A stretch of DNA of 64,000 nt from Ehrlichia ruminantium (GTDB taxonomy: Bacteria; Pseudomonadota; Alphaproteobacteria; Rickettsiales; Anaplasmataceae). The notes under the pieces are model-generated. The model was not told the origin of the DNA. It did not search any database and saw only the letters and a list, made by a program, of their open reading frames with translations. Shown here one piece after another: positions 45,846 through 57,045 of this stretch; the first letter of the stretch is position 1, and every line of letters starts with the position of its first letter. Both the position numbers and the translations under genes were made by a program. Location of the stretch: positions 757,568-821,567 of the forward strand of contig NZ_CP033455.1 in assembly GCF_009728835.1 (NCBI RefSeq), read 5' to 3'.

Positions 45846-46751
45846 TCATACTTTCAATATAGCACGCAATTTTGCAGATCTAGCTCTAGGATTATTATGT
45901 ACTTCCTGAATAGTTGGTCTAATTACCTTTTTATTAATTAACTGAAATTCTAAATCTGAACTTAATAAATCTGTAGATTTCTTACTACATAATGACTTAA
46001 ACATCACTTTTACAATTCTATCTTCTAGAGAATGAAACGAAATAACTATAATTTTTCCACCTTGATTTAATATACTAGCAGCACAAGCTATACCTTGCTC
46101 TAATTCTTCCAACTCTTTATTAACCCATATTCTAATTGCCTGAAAAGTTCTTGTTGCCGGATCAATATCATGATTCTTACTACGTGAAACTACAGATCGT
46201 ACTATGGATGCAAGTTCTCCCGTAGTATTTATTATGTTTTTATTCCTAGCATTAACAATAGCTCTTGCAATTTTTCTTGAATACTTCTCCCCTCCATATT
46301 GATATATAACATCAGCTATTTCTCTTTCAGAAATTGTGTTGACAAACATATGCGCATTAATAGTAGAGGATAAAGTACTCATTCTCATATCAAGAGGCCC
46401 ATTCTTAGAAAAAGAAAAACCACGACTAGCATCTTCTAATTGCATAGAAGAAACTCCTATATCAAATATAACACCATCTACCTTGTGTATTTGAGCACTA
46501 TTCAATATTTGTTGCATTCTACTAAATTTACTAATATAAAAATGTACTTTACTTGGAAAATCATTAGATAATTCTTTATAAAAAATGTTAGTACATTCAT
46601 CCTGATCAATGGCATAAACCTGACAATCCGCAGAATTTAAAATTGCTTTAGTATATCCTCCTGCACCAAATGTCGCATCAACATATATTTTACCATCTTG
46701 AGGAGATAACATATCCAACATTTCATTAAGTAATACAGGAGTGTGATACAT
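45846..46751 (-). CDS. rsmH: 16S rRNA (cytosine(1402)-N4)-methyltransferase
   Basis: Methylates N4 of C1402 in the ribosomal P site (formerly MraW). The 301 residues start MYHTPVLLNEMLDML, with the SAM motif DATFGAGG at 25-32, GVIFDIGVSSMQL in the middle and VISFHSLEDRIVK near the C terminus, then the conserved NPRARSAKLRA tail. In most bacteria it is the second gene of the dcw cluster with mraZ, ftsL and ftsI; here it is alone, consistent with the reduced cell-wall genes of Ehrlichia. Confidence 0.97.
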   Translation of the reverse strand: MYHTPVLLNEMLDMLSPQDGKIYVDATFGAGGYTKAILNSADCQVYAIDQDECTNIFYKELSNDFPSKVHFYISKFSRMQQILNSAQIHKVDGVIFDIGVSSMQLEDASRGFSFSKNGPLDMRMSTLSSTINAHMFVNTISEREIADVIYQYGGEKYSRKIARAIVNARNKNIINTTGELASIVRSVVSRSKNHDIDPATRTFQAIRIWVNKELEELEQGIACAASILNQGGKIIVISFHSLEDRIVKVMFKSLCSKKSTDLLSSDLEFQLINKKVIRPTIQEVHNNPRARSAKLRAILKV

Positions 46752-48587
46752 ACAACAACTTTCTCAGAAATTTCTATTATTCTCTTACGCTCTAAGATAA
46801 AAAGTAATTTTTTAGTATATTCTTATATTACGAAATTATAGTTATAACACACTTAAAATATAACTTGAACTAAAAATTACTTTCCAATTATAAACCATTC
46901 AATATATATAAAACCTCACATTATAGCATACAAACACTATTCTTCCTTCCTTTAATATTGAATATAATTTATATAGGTATATATAACAAAAATTTTACAT
47001 AATATATGAAACAAAGGTATTTTATAATTTTATATCATAACAAAATATTATTAAATGTCTCTTTGATGTAATACTTTATTTTACTAATGCTTTTCCTTAT
47101 CTGATCAGTATTTTTTAACTCACATCGCATCTATAAAAAACCACTTAATAATGATGTAAATTACTAAGTTATATATATAACTTACTGTATATCAGTAAAA
47201 ACAATCACTTTTTCCAAAATATTTATAACACTGCATTTATATTTAAAAATTTTCAACTTTAACATCATATTTAAGCATTGAAAAATCAATCAATAGTTAT
47301 TGTATAAATACTTTAACCATATACAACTTAAGTAAAATACTCAACTGATCATATAAAATAAACCTTATGCACTTTATTATCATATCACATTTAATAACTA
47401 ATAAATTAGTCCTTATACTTATAGAATAGCTTTATATAAATTCAGATCAAGATTTAATTAATACTTACAATACATTATATATGTATATTAATTTAATATA
47501 CATATGAGCAATTTATCTGACATACATTATATTGCTAAAATAATATATTAACATATTACAATATAACTTAAGTTACTGAATGATCACAAATAATATAACA
47601 TTAAAAAATCTAAGAATTTGAAACACTTATAATCAACAAACTTACACTTTAAACAGTGTTGAGATTATTACGCATTGGAATAATTTTTACCTATATAATC
47701 ACAAAATTTTTCTAATCGAATTCATACTTAATCTTACATTATTTGAGATTGTTATAGATAAGAATAACTATCTATATTTTCAATTATTATTTTGGCAAGT
47801 AATATTACTGCTGTTAACAAATAGTATTGAAGTTGAACCAAGGTTGATTTGTTATGGCTTTTAAAAAATCTTGATAATATATAAATTCAGTATGTTATTA
47901 AATATATATTAAGTAATAAATAAATTATGATAAGTAGTCATACGATAAAACTAATATAAAAGCAGCTATAATTTCTTTACTACTTGCCCTTATTAATATA
48001 TACAATCAATAAGATTTCGACTAAAAATTAGATATGTTCTAATGCAAAATATTGTTACTAATATTAGTATTATACATTAACCAATACAGACCATTCTATA
48101 AATTACTCTTGATATCAATACTAAAACAAACTATGTACTAATCAATATCAGAATTTAAACACTCAAAAATTACAATTCTATTTTGTAGAAAAATTTTTAC
48201 CACATAGTAATAATATTTTACACCTACTAGTACATATGTTACACACATTAATAATGTTGGGACATGCAGTTTATACCTAACACCAGCAAGATCTGTTAAA
48301 AAAATACAAGATCTCTAATATTTGTAAAATAATAAAGGCTATATCAATAAAAACCAAAATTATACTCTCAGAAATACGTAACAACATTTTATAATAACAT
48401 AAAATACTACCATATAATTCACACAGTCTGCCCATACCTATTTTCAATTAAAAAAAGTACTTAAATACTGATTCATTTAGTTGTAGCTAATTATATCTAA
48501 CAAAACTAATACAAAATAGACTGGAAACAAATACAATATCTTTTTAAGAAAGAACATATATAGTAATTATACATATTATTCACAAAA
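46752..48587. other. 1.8-kb spacer between rsmH and ileS
   Basis: The longest uninterrupted gap in the window. I found no credible coding frame, tRNA or repeat by eye. Short unrecognised GC-richer patches (for example near 48260-48290) could be remnants, but I cannot assign them. Confidence 0.45.
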
Positions 48588-51500
48588 CTATAATCTCTTG
48601 ATAAAAACAGTTAATTTTCTATCTTTCATTGCAGTTTTATAATATTCTGCCATGCCATCATTATTTAAATTCTCTTGTACAATAAGTGATAATGACAAAG
48701 TTTGCTGTATAATATATTCATACCATATTTTTACTGACTCTTGAGCTATTACATCCTCAGTCTGTATAACTACATCAATTTTATCAGAAATATTAAACTT
48801 ATTATCTTTCCTAGATTGCTGGATTACCCTAACAACATCTCTTGCTATACCTTCCATAATCAATTCATTAGTAAGGCTATTATCTAATACTAATACTCCA
48901 AGTAAACTTTGGTCTAGAACAATAGTAGACCCAAACTCGCTATGAACTTTGAGAGTTAACATATATTCATTACTATCTAATATATAGTGCTCACCTTCCT
49001 TAACACCAAGCATTAGTTGATTATTTCCTAATACTTCCCACTGATTATTTTTTAATAATGATATCAAGTTTTTCACTTTTTCTGGTATTCTTTTTCCCAA
49101 TTCTGGAAAATTTAACTTCAATTGAAATGATGCAATATCTTCAATACTAGACTTAAATACTATATTTTTAACATTTATTTCATCTAGCAAAATATTCTGA
49201 TATTCTATGGGCAAATTTAACAGATCATTATCATTATAAACATATATAGTAATCTTATTTAAAGGTTGTCTCACTCTAATATTCTTAACATTTCTAATAG
49301 AAAGTACACAACTGCATATATTGATGATAAGTTTCATATATTGTATATTTTTTCTATCCTCATCTTCTAACGTAATACGTTCTATACTAGGTAATAATGA
49401 TAAATGTACAGATTCTTCCTCTTGAAAATTCAATCCTTGCCAAATTGCTTCAGTAATAGCTGGTAAAAATGGTGCTGATACTTTTATTATATAGTACATT
49501 ACAGTATACAGAGTATTATAAGCATCTATCTTATCTTGAGTAATCTCTGATGACCAAAATCTACTTCTACATCTCCTTATATACCAATTATTCAATACCT
49601 CAAAAAATTGCACAATGCTATTACATGCAGCTTTTATATTATACCCACAATTACCAGCATTCTGATCAAACTCTTCCATAGAATTAAATATAGACCTTAC
49701 AGTACTGATACACTCACATATTATATATTTATCCATAATATTATATACTTCACTTATGCTACTGATCACTCTTGCTTTTACTTTGTCAATCTCAGCATAA
49801 ATAGTAAAAAAATTATAACTATTCCATATTGGCTTTATCACATTACGCAGTACATCACGTATCATTACACCATCTTTATCTAATAATAAGTCTCCACCAT
49901 GTAATACTGTATGAGATAACATTAGAAAACGCATAGCATCAGAACCATACCGCTTAAACATTTCCATTGGATCAGCATAATTATTAAGCCTTTTCGACAA
50001 TTTCTGTCCTTGAGTATCTAATACTACCCCATGACATATACAATTCTTAAATGGAGGTTTATCAAATAAAGCTGTAGACAATACAAATAATGTATAAAAC
50101 CATCCTCTAGTTTGAGCTATATATTCAGTAATAAAATCTGCTGGAAAATAATTTTCAAAAAGCTCTTTATTCTCAAATGGATAATGAAGTTGAGCATATG
50201 GCATTGATCCAGATTCAAACCAACAATCAAATACATCAGTAACACGTCTCATCATTGACTTACCAGTAGGATCATCAGGATTAGGACGTATTAAACTATC
50301 AATATATGGACGATGTAAATCATCTATAGATATATCAAAATCTTCTTCTAATGCTTTTACATCATCAAATACTTTTTTTATTGATCCATATACATCAACT
50401 CTTGGATAATTAGGATTATCAGACTTCCATACTGGTAAAGGAGTACCCCAGAATCTATTACGTGATATCGCCCAATCTTTAGCATTTTCAATCCATTTAC
50501 CAAATTGTCCAGCACGAATATGACCAGGAATCCAATTTACAGTCTTATTCAGATCCATCATCTTATCTTTAATTTTTGTAACTTCAACATACCAAGACGA
50601 CATTGCTCTATATATCAATGGAGTATCAGTACGCCAACAATGGGGATAATTATGTAAATATTGATCCGTTTTAAAACAAAGATTTTTTCCCTTTAACATA
50701 CTTATAATCTGATCATTAGTATCAAACACATGCATATTCACAAAATCTGAAATCTTATCAGTAAACTTCCCTCCATCATCTATTGGACAAATTGTTGAGA
50801 GTAACTTTGATGTATCTTTATCATCAATATTCGGAATACCTTGTTTTTTACATAGTACAAAATCATCTTCTCCAAAACCTGGAGCTATATGTACTATCCC
50901 TGTACCCTCACCTTCCATCACAAAATCTGCGACCAAAATTTTAAATGTATTCTTCGTACCAATAAAATAATCAAATACAGGCTTATAAGACAAATATTCT
51001 AAACTTGAATAACAGATATCACCACTATATACTGAATATTCTATGTTATTTTTTTTACAATGACTCTCAAAATCTTTCAAATATGCCTTAGAAAAAATAT
51101 ACATTTCTTTATTTACAATTGCCCCACAATATTTAATATTTGGACTAATAGCTAAAGCAAGATTACAAGGCAAAGTCCAAGGTGTTGTTGTCCACACCAG
51201 AATTTTATATGATGTGATATTATTCACTAGAAGAGATTTTGGTTTATCTAATAATTCAAATGCTAAAGTTACTGTCTTACTTGTTTTTTGCCTATATGCA
51301 TTATCCATTCTAGTTTCAAAATTTGACAGTGGTGTCTGACACGCCCAACTATATGGGACTATCTTTATAGATTCATATACAAGTCCCTTTTGCCATAACT
51401 GATAAAATGACCACATAACAGATTCCATAAAAGGTAAATCCATTGTTTTGTAATCATTATCAAAATCGACCCAGCGTGATTGTCTGTCAACATATTGTTT

Positions 51501-51902
51501 CCATTCTTTTGAGAATTTCATTACGGAACTACGACAATGCTGATTAAATTTTTCTATCCCAAACTTCTCTATAGCTACTTTACCAGACACACCTAATTCT
51601 TTTTCTGCAAGCATTTCAGCTGGCAATCCATGACAATCCCATCCAAATCTCCTATCAACTCTAAATCCTGCCATTGTCTTATAGCGTGCAACTGTATCCT
51701 TAATAAATCCAGTAAGCAAGTGACCATAATGAGGTAATCCATTAGCAAATGGTGGGCCATCATAAAATACAAATCTTCTTTTCTCATCACGATTTTCTAC
51801 AGACTTTTTAAAGACATTATTCTTCTTCCAAAATTCCAATACCCTTTCTTCCACTAATGAGAAATCTGATCCTTCTACTAACTGTGAGTCATATTCTGTC
51901 AT
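48588..51902 (-). CDS. ileS: Isoleucine--tRNA ligase
   Basis: A class I synthetase with an editing domain. I set the start at the ATG at 51902 (MTEYDSQLVEGSDF); the frame is open 20 codons further, but those residues look like upstream DNA. That gives 1104 residues, the long eukaryote-like type. The HIGH motif appears as HYGH at 58-61 and the KMSKS loop as KLSKR (within GQKLSKRLNNY). The editing-domain part TTPWTLPCNLALA is clear. The long form is the type often associated with mupirocin resistance elsewhere; that is only a family remark. Confidence 0.96.
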   Translation of the reverse strand: MTEYDSQLVEGSDFSLVEERVLEFWKKNNVFKKSVENRDEKRRFVFYDGPPFANGLPHYGHLLTGFIKDTVARYKTMAGFRVDRRFGWDCHGLPAEMLAEKELGVSGKVAIEKFGIEKFNQHCRSSVMKFSKEWKQYVDRQSRWVDFDNDYKTMDLPFMESVMWSFYQLWQKGLVYESIKIVPYSWACQTPLSNFETRMDNAYRQKTSKTVTLAFELLDKPKSLLVNNITSYKILVWTTTPWTLPCNLALAISPNIKYCGAIVNKEMYIFSKAYLKDFESHCKKNNIEYSVYSGDICYSSLEYLSYKPVFDYFIGTKNTFKILVADFVMEGEGTGIVHIAPGFGEDDFVLCKKQGIPNIDDKDTSKLLSTICPIDDGGKFTDKISDFVNMHVFDTNDQIISMLKGKNLCFKTDQYLHNYPHCWRTDTPLIYRAMSSWYVEVTKIKDKMMDLNKTVNWIPGHIRAGQFGKWIENAKDWAISRNRFWGTPLPVWKSDNPNYPRVDVYGSIKKVFDDVKALEEDFDISIDDLHRPYIDSLIRPNPDDPTGKSMMRRVTDVFDCWFESGSMPYAQLHYPFENKELFENYFPADFITEYIAQTRGWFYTLFVLSTALFDKPPFKNCICHGVVLDTQGQKLSKRLNNYADPMEMFKRYGSDAMRFLMLSHTVLHGGDLLLDKDGVMIRDVLRNVIKPIWNSYNFFTIYAEIDKVKARVISSISEVYNIMDKYIICECISTVRSIFNSMEEFDQNAGNCGYNIKAACNSIVQFFEVLNNWYIRRCRSRFWSSEITQDKIDAYNTLYTVMYYIIKVSAPFLPAITEAIWQGLNFQEEESVHLSLLPSIERITLEDEDRKNIQYMKLIINICSCVLSIRNVKNIRVRQPLNKITIYVYNDNDLLNLPIEYQNILLDEINVKNIVFKSSIEDIASFQLKLNFPELGKRIPEKVKNLISLLKNNQWEVLGNNQLMLGVKEGEHYILDSNEYMLTLKVHSEFGSTIVLDQSLLGVLVLDNSLTNELIMEGIARDVVRVIQQSRKDNKFNISDKIDVVIQTEDVIAQESVKIWYEYIIQQTLSLSLIVQENLNNDGMAEYYKTAMKDRKLTVFIKRL

Positions 51903-52039
51903 AGTATATGTTATTGAATGTAAAATTTTTACTATACACATATTTGCGTAAGCTGCAATCACAGTTTATAAATATGTAAAAATTATTGACTCATATTAAT
52001 ATTCATAGCATTGTTTTAATAAATTTACAGTGAGGTTTT

Positions 52040-52483
52040 ATGACAGTAGAAATAGGAGACACAGCACCATACTTTAAAAGTCTCAACACATATAAAGGAA
52101 TTAAAAATATAGTTTTATATTTTTATCCAAAAGATGACACTCCAGGTTGTACTAGAGAAGCAAAGGATTTTGAAGCTGCAATTAATGATTTCGCTGATTT
52201 AGATACAGTGATTATTGGCATATCTAAAGACAGTGAAGGATCGCATGAAAATTTTAAAAAGAAACACAATCTATCATTCGAATTGATATCAGATGAAGAC
52301 TCCCAATTATCCCAACAATATGGTACTTGGGTACAAAAAAATATGTTTGGCAAATCCTACATGGGAATAGACCGTTCAACATTTCTGATAGACAAAAATG
52401 GAATAATACGAAGAATTTGGCGTAATGTAAAAGTAGCTGGACATGTCAACAATATTTTAGAAATAATAAGGGAAATAGTGTAA
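52040..52483 (+). CDS. bcp: Peroxiredoxin, Bcp/PrxQ family
   Basis: A thiol peroxidase that reduces hydroperoxides. The 147 residues include the peroxidatic site TPGCTREA with C37; this is the only cysteine in the protein. The resolving Cys of E. coli Bcp (five residues later) is replaced by Lys, so this is a 1-Cys enzyme that needs an external thiol. GAGG just upstream of the ATG is a strong ribosome binding site. It leads a plus-strand run with rsmE, which begins 13 bases after its stop, and is divergent from ileS. Confidence 0.94.
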   Translation: MTVEIGDTAPYFKSLNTYKGIKNIVLYFYPKDDTPGCTREAKDFEAAINDFADLDTVIIGISKDSEGSHENFKKKHNLSFELISDEDSQLSQQYGTWVQKNMFGKSYMGIDRSTFLIDKNGIIRRIWRNVKVAGHVNNILEIIREIV

Positions 52484-52495
52484 CAAATTAAATAG

Positions 52496-53212
52496 ATGTA
52501 TAATAGATTATTAAACGTTAGGTTATATGTTACTGATTCCATTAACGAGCATTCTATTATTACACTAAACACTTTAGTATCTCACTACATATATAAGGTA
52601 ATGCGTGCAATACAATGTGATCAGATCAAGATATTCAATGGTAAAGATGGGGAATGGCTATGTGATATATATGAATTATCTAGTAACATTAAAATTCGAG
52701 TAAATAAGCTAACTAGAAAGCAAGTGTATAGTAAGAATTTAACCTTATGTTTTGCAATTGTCAAAAGTAGCACGTTACCTAACATAATTAGGCAAGCAAC
52801 AGAAATGGGTGTTACAGTTTTACAACCAATTTATACACAACATATAGCAACTAGTAATATAAATTTAGAAAAATGTAAAAAGTGGGCAATTGAAGCTTCT
52901 GAACAATGTGAAAGGCTTGATATACCAGAAATCTCCAATCCAATCAGTCTTACTGATTTAAAAAAACTAAAAACAACAAATAACAATTTTATTATCTGTG
53001 ACGAAACAGGAAAAGGCAAAAAACCAGTAGAGACTCTAACAAATAAGGAGAACATTCATATTATTATAGGACCAGAAGGTGGTTTTTCAGCCGAAGAATT
53101 GAATTTTGCATACACTTTTTGTGATGGATTATCTTTAGGAACAAGAATATTAAGAGTAGACACAGCAGTTGTCAGTGCATTATCTTATGTAAATGAGTAT
53201 TATTATGTATGA
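52496..53212 (+). CDS. rsmE: 16S rRNA (uracil(1498)-N3)-methyltransferase
   Basis: A SPOUT-family enzyme that methylates U1498 of 16S rRNA. The 238 residues have a PUA-like N domain and the trefoil-knot motifs GPEGGFS at 192-198 and LGTRILRVDTAVVSAL near the C terminus. It overlaps the following gene by four bases (ATGA) and follows bcp by 12 bases. Confidence 0.95.
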   Translation: MYNRLLNVRLYVTDSINEHSIITLNTLVSHYIYKVMRAIQCDQIKIFNGKDGEWLCDIYELSSNIKIRVNKLTRKQVYSKNLTLCFAIVKSSTLPNIIRQATEMGVTVLQPIYTQHIATSNINLEKCKKWAIEASEQCERLDIPEISNPISLTDLKKLKTTNNNFIICDETGKGKKPVETLTNKENIHIIIGPEGGFSAEELNFAYTFCDGLSLGTRILRVDTAVVSALSYVNEYYYV

Positions 53213-53736
53213 GTATGGAAAATATTGAAAACATTAATTACAAAAAAATTGAGTTACGTAAAAAATATAGAAAACTAAGAAAAGATACTATTCATAAAAA
53301 AGAAGCAGCTTACTCATTATTAAATAACTATATAAATAACGTAACAATCAAAAAATCACATATTATTTCTGGATACATGCCTATAGATGGTGAAATAGAC
53401 GTTTTACCATTAATGCACTACCTATTACAAAAAGGTAACATAGTAGCAATTCCTATAATAAATCAAGATAGTAAAATACTGTCATTTCATCAATGGAATA
53501 CTACTAATTCTGTTACTCCAAATATTATAATAGTACCTTTAGTTGCCTTTGATAAGAAGTTAAATAGGTTAGGTTTTGGTGGTGGATACTATGACAGTAC
53601 TATTGCTCAATTAAAACCACACTGCCAAACTATAGGAATAGCATACGACATACAGTTATGTGATAAAGTACCTACTGAACCACATGATCAAGTATTAGAT
53701 ATGATAATTACAGAAAGCACAGTATACACTATTTAG
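53209..53736 (+). CDS. 5-formyltetrahydrofolate cyclo-ligase
   Basis: Converts 5-formyl-THF to 5,10-methenyl-THF with ATP (YgfA/MTHFS family). The 175 residues have a Lys-rich start (ELRKKYRKLRKD), SGYMPIDGEIDVLPL near 54-68 and the signature RLGFGGGYYD (120-129). The ATG at 53209 overlaps rsmE; a second ATG at 53215 is possible. It completes a coupled three-gene operon bcp-rsmE-cyclo-ligase. Confidence 0.92.
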   Translation: MSMENIENINYKKIELRKKYRKLRKDTIHKKEAAYSLLNNYINNVTIKKSHIISGYMPIDGEIDVLPLMHYLLQKGNIVAIPIINQDSKILSFHQWNTTNSVTPNIIIVPLVAFDKKLNRLGFGGGYYDSTIAQLKPHCQTIGIAYDIQLCDKVPTEPHDQVLDMIITESTVYTI

Positions 53737-54018
53737 GTATCACAAAAAACTACTAAATTTTAGTTGTAAATATTTTGTTTAGTAAAATTTTATGAAATAA
53801 AACATCAATCACTATACTTAAATAGAAATAAATGATACTCAATATAACAGACAATAAAAATGACACAACTGATACAATAAAACAACAGTATACAAAATAA
53901 TAGTATCAAAACTACAACTAATCTAACTTTATTTTATTAAATCAGCATATTTTTGAATTGACTGTAGACTTCATCTATAATTACGTAAGTACAGACTATA
54001 ACAAATAAAAAACCCAAC

Positions 54019-54059
54019 CATTTTACCTTTACTTACAGAAACTAAGTAAAGGTAAAATG
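54019..54059. terminator. Perfect 17-base inverted repeat
   Basis: Arms 54019-54035 (cattttacctttactta) and 54043-54059 pair perfectly around a 7-base loop. On the minus strand a six-T run follows eight bases later (54005-54010). It lies between two convergent operons and could end transcription from either side; the T-run favours the minus strand. Confidence 0.6.
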
Positions 54060-54383
54060 TCATTCCATCATACTAACAAGTAGTGTAATATAACCACACA
54101 TTTCATACAAGAACTGTCTTAATAATAACACTAACAATAGAAAGTAACAACACATACTTTCATTATACATGCAATCCACAAACTAAATGGTATGTAATAA
54201 ATCAATAAAAATATACGATATATAATTAACACTACCATTATCTAACTTATTTTGCATAAATCACACTAATATTATTATGTATACAACAATACAAGTTCTT
54301 ACTTTATATGATAATATTAAAATTGATACATAATAAACACTAAGAATAGCTACTAATATATAAAAACAGTATCTATTATATTA

Positions 54384-54900
54384 TTTTTAAATACTCATTT
54401 TTTATAAACATACAAATGACTAATACCTTATATATGAAATTACAACACTTATATAAATTTATCGATAACCATCAAAATAGTAGTAACTAAAAATAAACAT
54501 ATTTTTTAGCATTATCATTTCTTATAAATACATAAAAATTCTTTTATGTATAACACTGAAACTTAGCTCAAGACTTATGAAGCAATAACAAACACAACAA
54601 CTAATATATAAAAATCATATATTATGATATCAGAACTAAAAATGTATTACTTTTAAATATCTTGATAATTTGTAATGTTGTAGTTTTAATATCATAGTCT
54701 ATAGCCTGTATATTGATTATTTTATACTTTATTATGATTTATATGTAATATTTATAAAAGAAATGACTATGATTATAAATTTACAGATATCAATATCACA
54801 ATTCTTTTCAATTACAATATCTTTAAATACTAATTCTTTATAAACATACAAATAAATAATATCCTGTATAAGGAATTAAAATGTTTATAAAAATTTATTG
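54384..54900 (+). repeat. Approximate direct repeat in the argS spacer
   Basis: A piece near 54384-54490 (ttttaaatactcattttttataaacatacaaa, then taataccttatatatgaaatta, then aatttatcgataaccatcaa) recurs near 54825-54915 (aatactaattctttataaacatacaaa, taatatcctgtataaggaatta, aatttattgataactatcaa). This is an imperfect second copy, about 440 bases away. Confidence 0.55.
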
Positions 54901-54967
54901 ATAACTATCAATAGTATTCATTAAAAATAAATAGCTACTATAACTCAATACAATTAGTAACTTGCCA

Positions 54968-56698
54968 CTACTTCATCTCTTTTAATGGTACTACAGAAAA
55001 TATTTTGAAACCACTCGCAATAATATACCCAACAGATTTTGCTAAATATATCCTCGCAGATGTGAGATTTATATCACCATCTACGATAAAACGCATACCT
55101 GTACTCTTATTACCATAACCCCATAATGTATGAAACGCTTCCGCAACTTCTATTAAGTAAAATGTTATACGATGTGGTTCTGCAGTTCTTGCTGATATCT
55201 CAATTATATGTTGCCATTTTGCTAATAGTTTAATTAATAGAATCTCTTCTTTAGAAGACAACACAGAAAAATCTACAAATTCTATTTCCAAAATTTTTGG
55301 TGCATTACGTATAAGTGAATGAACACGAGCGTGGGCATACTGTACATAAAATATAGGATTATTTCTAGATTGTTCTACCACTTTTGCAAAATCAAAATCC
55401 AGAACTACATCACTTTTACGAGTTAGCATTATAAACCTAACTACATCTTTCCCTACTTGTTCTATAACATCTCTAATAGTTAAAAATTCTCCAGACCTTT
55501 TTGACATTTTAACTTGAGTGCCATTATCAAAAAAATTCACAATATTATGTAATTTTATGTCAATTGTTGCATTGCCATCACTTAATGCTTTTACAGCTGC
55601 TTTTAATCTTTTCACATATCCAATATGATCAGATCCAAGTTCTAAAATCATGTGGTTAAAACCACGCGAAATCTTATAAAAATGATACGCTATATCATTT
55701 GCAAAATACGTCCAACTACCATCAGCCTTCTGTAAAGCTCTATCTATATCATCTCCAAAATTAGTAGATTTAAATAACATCTGCGTTCTAGGTTTCCAAT
55801 TTATACCCTCTGTACCTTTAGGTTGATCCAAAACACCATAATATATTAATTGTTTCTCGTGCAAAAGCTTTACACACTTTTGTACAACATTATCTCTTAT
55901 CAACTGTGATTCTGATGTAAAAACATCATGCTTAATTCCTAATAATGCAAGATCTTCTTTAATTAGATTCAAGAGATATGTTAAGGATACATCACGTATA
56001 ATCTGTTTTCTTTGATTATCATCCATTTCTAACAGATCTTCACCATACCTTTGATATAATAATTGCCCAACATCTTTCAAATATAACCCAGGATACAAGC
56101 CACTGCCTATTATAATGTTTTCACCTATAGCTTCCTTATACCTCAAATATACAGATTCAACTAATACATCTATTTGTGTACCTGCATCATTAATATAATA
56201 CTCCCTAATAACCTGATATCCTACTTTCTCCAATAAGTTAGCAAGTACATCACCAAATATAGCACCACGTGCATGACCAATATGCATTGGCCCAGTTGGA
56301 TTCGCAGATACAAATTCTATATTTATCTTCTTACCACAACCAAAATTAACATTGCCAAAATCTTCCTGTAATTTATTAATAGAAATTATAACTCCATACC
56401 ACATATCAAGAGAAAGATTAAAATTGATAAATCCAGGTTTTACAACATTAATATCAGATATTTCTTTAATCTTAGAAAATTCACTAACTAAAATCTCTGC
56501 AACATCCATAGGACTTTTTTTGACATATTTACTTAGGACTAGTGCTGCATTAGTATATAAATCTCCATAGTCAGGATTATTAGGATAATCAACTATTAAT
56601 TTATTTAACATCAAGTCATTTGTTGTAACTAACTGATCAATATTTAATATAGATAATTTTTCTATTATAAGATGTCTAATAGTATTAACTAAACTCAT
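54968..56698 (-). CDS. argS: Arginine--tRNA ligase
   Basis: A class I synthetase. The 576 residues contain the N-terminal Add1 domain, the HIGH motif at 139-142 (in [15 protein letters not shown]), the KMSKS-like MSKRSGEF segment, and the C-terminal anticodon-binding helical bundle ([22 protein letters not shown]). A complete N-to-C match and a normal length. Monocistronic, convergent with the cyclo-ligase operon and divergent from recO. Confidence 0.97.
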   Translation of the reverse strand: MSLVNTIRHLIIEKLSILNIDQLVTTNDLMLNKLIVDYPNNPDYGDLYTNAALVLSKYVKKSPMDVAEILVSEFSKIKEISDINVVKPGFINFNLSLDMWYGVIISINKLQEDFGNVNFGCGKKINIEFVSANPTGPMHIGHARGAIFGDVLANLLEKVGYQVIREYYINDAGTQIDVLVESVYLRYKEAIGENIIIGSGLYPGLYLKDVGQLLYQRYGEDLLEMDDNQRKQIIRDVSLTYLLNLIKEDLALLGIKHDVFTSESQLIRDNVVQKCVKLLHEKQLIYYGVLDQPKGTEGINWKPRTQMLFKSTNFGDDIDRALQKADGSWTYFANDIAYHFYKISRGFNHMILELGSDHIGYVKRLKAAVKALSDGNATIDIKLHNIVNFFDNGTQVKMSKRSGEFLTIRDVIEQVGKDVVRFIMLTRKSDVVLDFDFAKVVEQSRNNPIFYVQYAHARVHSLIRNAPKILEIEFVDFSVLSSKEEILLIKLLAKWQHIIEISARTAEPHRITFYLIEVAEAFHTLWGYGNKSTGMRFIVDGDINLTSARIYLAKSVGYIIASGFKIFSVVPLKEMK

Positions 56699-57045
56699 TA
56701 TATATTAGTAACCATTTAACAATTTCCTCTATTATACAGCTTTTTCGTAATATTGAAAGCAAACAACAATATTCATACAAAATTACACATTAGAAAAATG
56801 TTACAGTTACTAAAAGTATTAAGAATCACTATATCAGAAATGCATATCACAATTAAATATAACATTATCTTCAACAACATATAACTAACATAGGATCAAA
56901 AACTCAAAAATACTGAAGATACTATATCAATAATATAACATTGATCAATATAATCCCTCACCATCACAAAAAAACATATACTTTATAATTCTACTCTTAC
57001 ACATTTTCCACTATGATAAGTAATATTATAAAATAACCTAATAGT
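56699..57045. other. Spacer between divergent argS and recO
   Basis: About 350 bases that should hold the promoters of both genes. I cannot single out a convincing box in the AT-rich sequence. Confidence 0.35.

Larger units (their letters stand above)
53737..54967. other. 1.2-kb spacer between convergent operons
   Basis: No gene seen. It contains the 17-base perfect inverted repeat at 54019-54059. Several short segments recur in approximate form (for example atttttaaatactcattttttataaacatacaaat near 54384 and a similar one near 54825), suggesting an old internal duplication of about 440 bases. Confidence 0.5.
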
